DNA of 8,617 nucleotides, from the NCBI GenBank assembly GCA_030628785.1, contig DAOVQI010000117.1:1-8617 (forward strand), in the 5' to 3' direction. The position numbers and the translations under genes were made by a program. The DNA comes from Bacteroidota bacterium (GTDB lineage Bacteria > Bacteroidota > Bacteroidia > Bacteroidales > VadinHA17). The notes beneath the pieces were generated by a model. It made no database searches and was not told where the DNA came from. It was given only the letters and a program-made list of their open reading frames with translations. Every line of letters begins with the position of its first letter. Positions within the stretch are counted from its first letter, which is position 1. Below, piece after piece: positions 5,590 through 8,617 of the stretch.

Positions 5590-8010
5590 ATGATATACAG
5601 TTTTATTAAAATCATCGTTCGGAATTTTTGGAAATACAGAGGATTCTCATCGATAAATATTGCCGGTCTTACCATTGGCCTGGTATGCAGCATTTTACTA
5701 TTTCTATATGTGCGGGATGAGATGAGTTATGATAAGTTTCATGATAATTATGTAAATATATACCGAATCAAGGTAGAAGCATTAATGCAGGATAATGAAC
5801 TCAACGTAGTTCATACGGGTACAGCGGTGGGGCAGATTTTTGTTGATAGAATACCTGAAGTACTAAAATCGACAAGGTTGCTCTTTGCTACTGAAGATGC
5901 TAATGTAACGGTAAGGTATGGGGAAAGGATATTTTCCGAATCACGAGTATTTTATGCTGACAGCTGCTTTTTTGATGTATTTTCTTTTCCCTTAATTGCC
6001 GGAGATCCTGAAACTGCCCTCAGTGATCCCGGTTCTGTTGTACTCACCCGAAGTTATGCAGAAAAGTATTTCGGTGAAGAAGATCCATTGGATAAAACAA
6101 TCCAAATCAATACTAAAGAATATAAAATCATAGGAATTACCGGGGATTGCCCATCTAACTCACATTTTCATTATGATATTCTGATCTCCTATTCATCTCA
6201 TTGGATATCCAGGAGAACTACCTGGATCAATTATGATATGACATATACATATCTGGTCATGGCAGATGGTATTCCTGAATCAGTCTTTCTGGAAAAAAGT
6301 ATTCCTATCATCAAAGAGTATCTCGAACCTGAATTAATTGAAGCTTTCGGAGCAACATACGATGAAGTAATAGCCGCGGGCAATTCATACAAAATGAGGC
6401 TTCAGCCGATTAAAGATATACATCTTACCTCTCATACCGATTTTGAGATCGAGATTAACTCGAGTAAGATATATGTATACTTCTTCTCCTTTATTGCGGT
6501 TATTATTTTGGTTCTGGCAGCTATCAATTTTACCAATTTATCTACTGCAAGAGCTACCATAAGATCAAAAGAAGTGGGGATTCGAAAAGTGATGGGATCT
6601 TCCAGAAAAAAGTTAATTTCCCAGTTTCTGTTTGAGGCAATATTGTATAGTCTCCTGTCAATGATTATTGCTATGATTATTATTGAAGCAATTCTTCCGT
6701 ATTTCAATAATTTAGCAATGAAAGAAATTCAAATTCAATATGCAGAAAATCCACAATTTATTGTCTTTCTGATCCTTACAGCAATTATCCTGGGAATCTT
6801 CTCAGGAATATATTCAGCATTATATCTTTCATCAATTAAAATACTGGAAGTAATAAAAGGACAGTCACTTTCTGCAGGAAGAAAAAAGTATTTCAGAAAC
6901 GGACTGGTAGTCTTTCAGTTTATCATTTCAATAATCCTCTTCATAAGTGCATTCATTATTCATAACCAACTTGTTTACATACAGGAGAAAGATCTTGGGT
7001 ATGACAAGGAAAATATAGTCGTTGTTAAGAAATTGTGGAAACTAGGAAATAATCTGGATGCCTATAAAAATGAATTGCTTTCGAACCATAATGTAAGAAA
7101 TGTTACTTTTCTGGAAAGTGTCCCCGGTAGGCAATTTAATGGTTACTTTCTATCGCTACCCGGTCAAACAGGCAAAATAATAAATCCCCGCGTAGTTGGT
7201 ATTGACCATGATTTTATAAATACGTTCCAAATTGAAATGGTTGAGGGAAGGTTTTTTTCTGAAGATTATCAGGGTGATTCATTATCCGCTGTAATCAATG
7301 AGTCACTAGTTAAGGAATTGGGATTAGAAAATCCGGTTGGCGAGCAGTTTCGTTCTTCGGATGGAGACGATTCCGAACCGTTCACTATTATTGGAGTTGC
7401 AAAGAATTTTTCATATCAGTCGTTACATAAAGAGGTTGGATCCTTATTAATGATCCATTCGAAATGGAGATATAAAGCTTATGCAGCAATTAAAGTTAGT
7501 AGTGAGGAGCTGCCCCAAACTATTTCATATATCCATGATACCTGGCGTAAGTTTGTACCGGATGAAGCTGTGGAGTATTATTTCCTGGATCAGGATTTTT
7601 TAAACCTCCATAAGGAAGAATTTGTAACCGGAAAGCTTTTCACATACTTCTCGATATTATCTATTGTAATAGCATGCCTTGGGTTGTTAGGACTTTCTGC
7701 TTTTGTTGCAGAAAGGAAAACAAAAGAAATAGGGATCCGAAAAGCGAACGGAGCTGATTTTAAAGATATTATTTTATTATTGATCATGGATTTTTCAAGA
7801 CCTGTAATTCTTGCTAATATCCTTGCCTGGCCAGCCGCGTATTTTCTTATGCAAAAATGGCTTCAAAAATTTGCCTATCACCTTGATATTGGGATTAAGG
7901 AATTTATAATTTCTGCCATTTTGGCTTTAGCCATTTCATGGATTACAATAATTTACCAATCAACCAAATCAGCAAAGCAAAATCCTGTGGATAGTTTACG
8001 CTATGAATGA
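5590..8010 (+). CDS. ABC transporter permease, MacB/FtsX family, tandem (two-repeat) Bacteroidetes form
   Basis: Inner-membrane component of a type VII (MacB-like mechanotransmission) ABC system, a family used for lipoprotein or peptide export and efflux; substrate unknown. 806 residues from the ATG at 5590 (an in-frame TTG at 5572 is less likely). Layout: TM1 (about 22-41, after the RNFWKYRGFSSINIAGLTIGL leader), a periplasmic MacB-PCD domain (about 42-293), TM2 (294-314), the FtsX motif EVGIRKVMGSSR (328-339), TM3 (350-372), TM4 (390-412), a linker, TM5 (437-457), a second periplasmic domain (458-684), TM6 (685-706), a second motif EIGIRKANGA (713-722), TM7 (about 735-754), TM8 (about 770-789), and the typical NPVDSLRYE tail. 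So two four-helix FtsX halves are fused and a single chain could supply both permease halves. No ATPase, HlyD-like adaptor or TolC gene is in the window, so the ATPase must be encoded elsewhere or beyond the edge. It is divergent from the regulator operon and probably under its control. Confidence 0.93.
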   Translation: MIYSFIKIIVRNFWKYRGFSSINIAGLTIGLVCSILLFLYVRDEMSYDKFHDNYVNIYRIKVEALMQDNELNVVHTGTAVGQIFVDRIPEVLKSTRLLFATEDANVTVRYGERIFSESRVFYADSCFFDVFSFPLIAGDPETALSDPGSVVLTRSYAEKYFGEEDPLDKTIQINTKEYKIIGITGDCPSNSHFHYDILISYSSHWISRRTTWINYDMTYTYLVMADGIPESVFLEKSIPIIKEYLEPELIEAFGATYDEVIAAGNSYKMRLQPIKDIHLTSHTDFEIEINSSKIYVYFFSFIAVIILVLAAINFTNLSTARATIRSKEVGIRKVMGSSRKKLISQFLFEAILYSLLSMIIAMIIIEAILPYFNNLAMKEIQIQYAENPQFIVFLILTAIILGIFSGIYSALYLSSIKILEVIKGQSLSAGRKKYFRNGLVVFQFIISIILFISAFIIHNQLVYIQEKDLGYDKENIVVVKKLWKLGNNLDAYKNELLSNHNVRNVTFLESVPGRQFNGYFLSLPGQTGKIINPRVVGIDHDFINTFQIEMVEGRFFSEDYQGDSLSAVINESLVKELGLENPVGEQFRSSDGDDSEPFTIIGVAKNFSYQSLHKEVGSLLMIHSKWRYKAYAAIKVSSEELPQTISYIHDTWRKFVPDEAVEYYFLDQDFLNLHKEEFVTGKLFTYFSILSIVIACLGLLGLSAFVAERKTKEIGIRKANGADFKDIILLLIMDFSRPVILANILAWPAAYFLMQKWLQKFAYHLDIGIKEFIISAILALAISWITIIYQSTKSAKQNPVDSLRYE

Positions 8011-8338
8011 TATATGTTAGCTATATTTAAGATGATCAGTGGATAAGCAGTGTGGTTATCTGGATAGGAGAGGGCCGCGAAAGAAAGGAAAGAAAGATAA
8101 ACCTCACTGTTCCACAGGGGAAGTTTCTTTTTAACCTGCCATTTCCAAGTGCCAAAATTCTCTGCTCACTCCTTATTCGTCCGCTCCACCCTACATCCGG
8201 CAGAGCAGTCGGACGATTTCCTGAGCTCCACTCTTCCCCCCAGGCTCCATGCAATCAGTTTCAACAAAATTGTAACAATCTGTAACTGTTTTGTAACATC
8301 CTAATCCCTCCAGAGGTCGGGCAAGCGTTATTCATTAA
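8011..8338. other. Non-coding stretch after the permease; no supported gene
   Basis: ORFs of 72 and 77 codons cross this region on opposite strands, but they have low-complexity translations without recognisable motifs and are not called. No convincing terminator follows the permease; ATATA/TATAT near 8012-8028 is too weak. The piece 8160-8220 has partial inverted repeats (CTGCTC with GAGCAG, TCGTCCG with CGGACGA) that could fold but end in no T tract. The phased TGTAAC repeats listed separately are the only ordered signal. Confidence 0.5.
8271..8297 (+). promoter_or_regulatory. Three helically phased TGTAAC direct repeats
   Basis: TGTAAC occurs at 8271, 8281 and 8292, with spacings of 10 and 11 bp, so each copy falls on the same face of the helix. 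Direct repeats at about 11 bp are the layout bound by OmpR/PhoB-family regulators. No gene is visible immediately downstream on either strand, so the site may be a remnant, may serve a gene beyond the right edge, or may be chance. Confidence 0.35.
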
Positions 8339-8497
8339 TCATCTTTTTTTAGACTCGTCCAGTATCTGACAAATACTGGAAGGTACTGTTCCATCTCCCT
8401 TTTGTCCCTTTGCTTCATCCCAATTACCCTCCTTCATTTTCTTTTGTAAAGATTTTATTAATTGTTTAAACCCTATATTAATGTTTTTTCTTTCCAT
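8339..8497 (-). pseudogene. 52-codon ORF, possibly an internally deleted four-helix-bundle (S23/IVP-like) gene
   Basis: The ATG at 8497 opens MERKNINIGFKQLIKSLQ and ends at a TGA at 8339-8341. The start resembles the MERKNIN-GFKKL opening of Bacteroidetes four-helix-bundle (S23 intervening-sequence-like) proteins, which usually have about 120 residues. The next stretch, SLQKKMKEGNWDEA (16-29), resembles their C-terminal end (LIxSLQKKQ-EG-W-D). On this reading the four helices between residues 12 and 13 are deleted, and the last 20 residues run past the normal end. The resemblance comes from memory, not from a search. The alternative is a meaningless short ORF. Pyrimidine-rich repeats and a hairpin lie directly upstream of the start. 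Confidence 0.35.
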
Positions 8498-8510
8498 TAT
8501 TCCACTATTC

Positions 8511-8547
8511 CCCTGTAGAAATAGCTCCTGCGTCGCATTTCACAGGG
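8511..8547. repeat. Imperfect inverted repeat (hairpin) within repeat-like DNA
   Basis: CCCTGT-A-GAAAT (8511-8522) pairs with ATTTCACAGGG (8537-8547): 11 bp with one bulged A and a 14-base GC-rich loop. No T tract follows in either direction, so it is not a standard terminator. It sits just upstream of the short ORF and is bordered on both sides by TTCCA-rich sequence, which suggests an interspersed repeat unit. Confidence 0.55.
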
Positions 8548-8617
8548 CAGGCATTCTTCCCTCTTCGACTCATAGACCTTTCGACCCTTCGACTTCTTCA
8601 CTCTTCCATCATTCCAT
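8548..8617. repeat. Pyrimidine-rich simple sequence with TTCGAC and TTCCA repeats, running off the window
   Basis: TTCGAC recurs at 8564, 8580 and 8588, and TTCCA-type units occur at 8604-8616. Similar TTCCATTATTCCACTATTCC sequence lies on the other side of the hairpin (8492-8511). The minus strand is therefore purine-rich (GGAATGATGGAAGAG). No coding signal is evident; it is probably the left part of a longer repeat cut by the window edge. Confidence 0.4.

Noticed and set aside
8036..8285. Two overlapping ORFs on opposite strands (72 and 77 codons)
   Set aside because: Mutually antisense, no recognisable domain, no ribosome-binding site, atypical composition for this genome's proteins.

Overview
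The window looks like a chromosomal segment of a Bacteroidota (Bacteroidetes) bacterium, possibly a Bacteroidales/Marinilabiliales-type lineage. The DNA is AT-rich. Most starts lack a strong Shine-Dalgarno. A TAnnTTTG-type promoter precedes the tRNA, and the tRNA does not encode its CCA end. The NtrC-type regulator and the FtsX/MacB-type permease both have sequence styles typical of that phylum.

Layout from left to right: (1) 1-519, minus strand: the N-terminal 173 residues of a KDPG/KHG aldolase (eda), cut by the window edge. (2) 628-2280, plus strand: a long nucleotide-sugar dehydrogenase of the UDP-N-acetylhexosamine dehydrogenase type, divergent from eda across a 108-bp gap that holds a 19-bp dyad. 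(3) 2281-2696: a non-coding block with a tRNA-Asp(GTC) gene on the minus strand, its promoter, several hairpin terminators, and a 21-bp duplicate of the tRNA 3' end 182 bp away, which resembles an attachment-site scar. (4) 2697-5410, minus strand: a two-gene operon encoding an NtrC-type sigma54 response regulator followed, 14 bp later, by its NtrY-like membrane histidine kinase. (5) 5411-5589: a divergent regulatory region. (6) 5590-8010, plus strand: an 806-residue MacB/FtsX-type ABC transporter permease with no ATPase gene in view. (7) 8011-8617: no intact gene; it holds three phased TGTAAC repeats, a 52-codon ORF that looks like an internally deleted four-helix-bundle (S23-like) gene, an imperfect hairpin, and pyrimidine-rich simple sequence.

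The most interesting part is the 4037-8010 module. Between the divergent regulator and permease lie two tandem 17-bp dyads, GGTAAA-N5-TTTACC, exactly 21 bp apart (two helical turns). Downstream of them is a correctly spaced but imperfect -24/-12 (sigma54) promoter, TGGCAT-N5-TTGAT, placed so that the dyads sit about 88 and 109 bp upstream of the predicted start. This is the architecture expected if the NtrC-type regulator binds the dyads as enhancers to switch on the permease, and probably controls its own operon as well. The inferred circuit is: envelope signal, kinase, regulator, sigma54 RNA polymerase, permease. Signal, substrate and ATPase partner cannot be read from this window.
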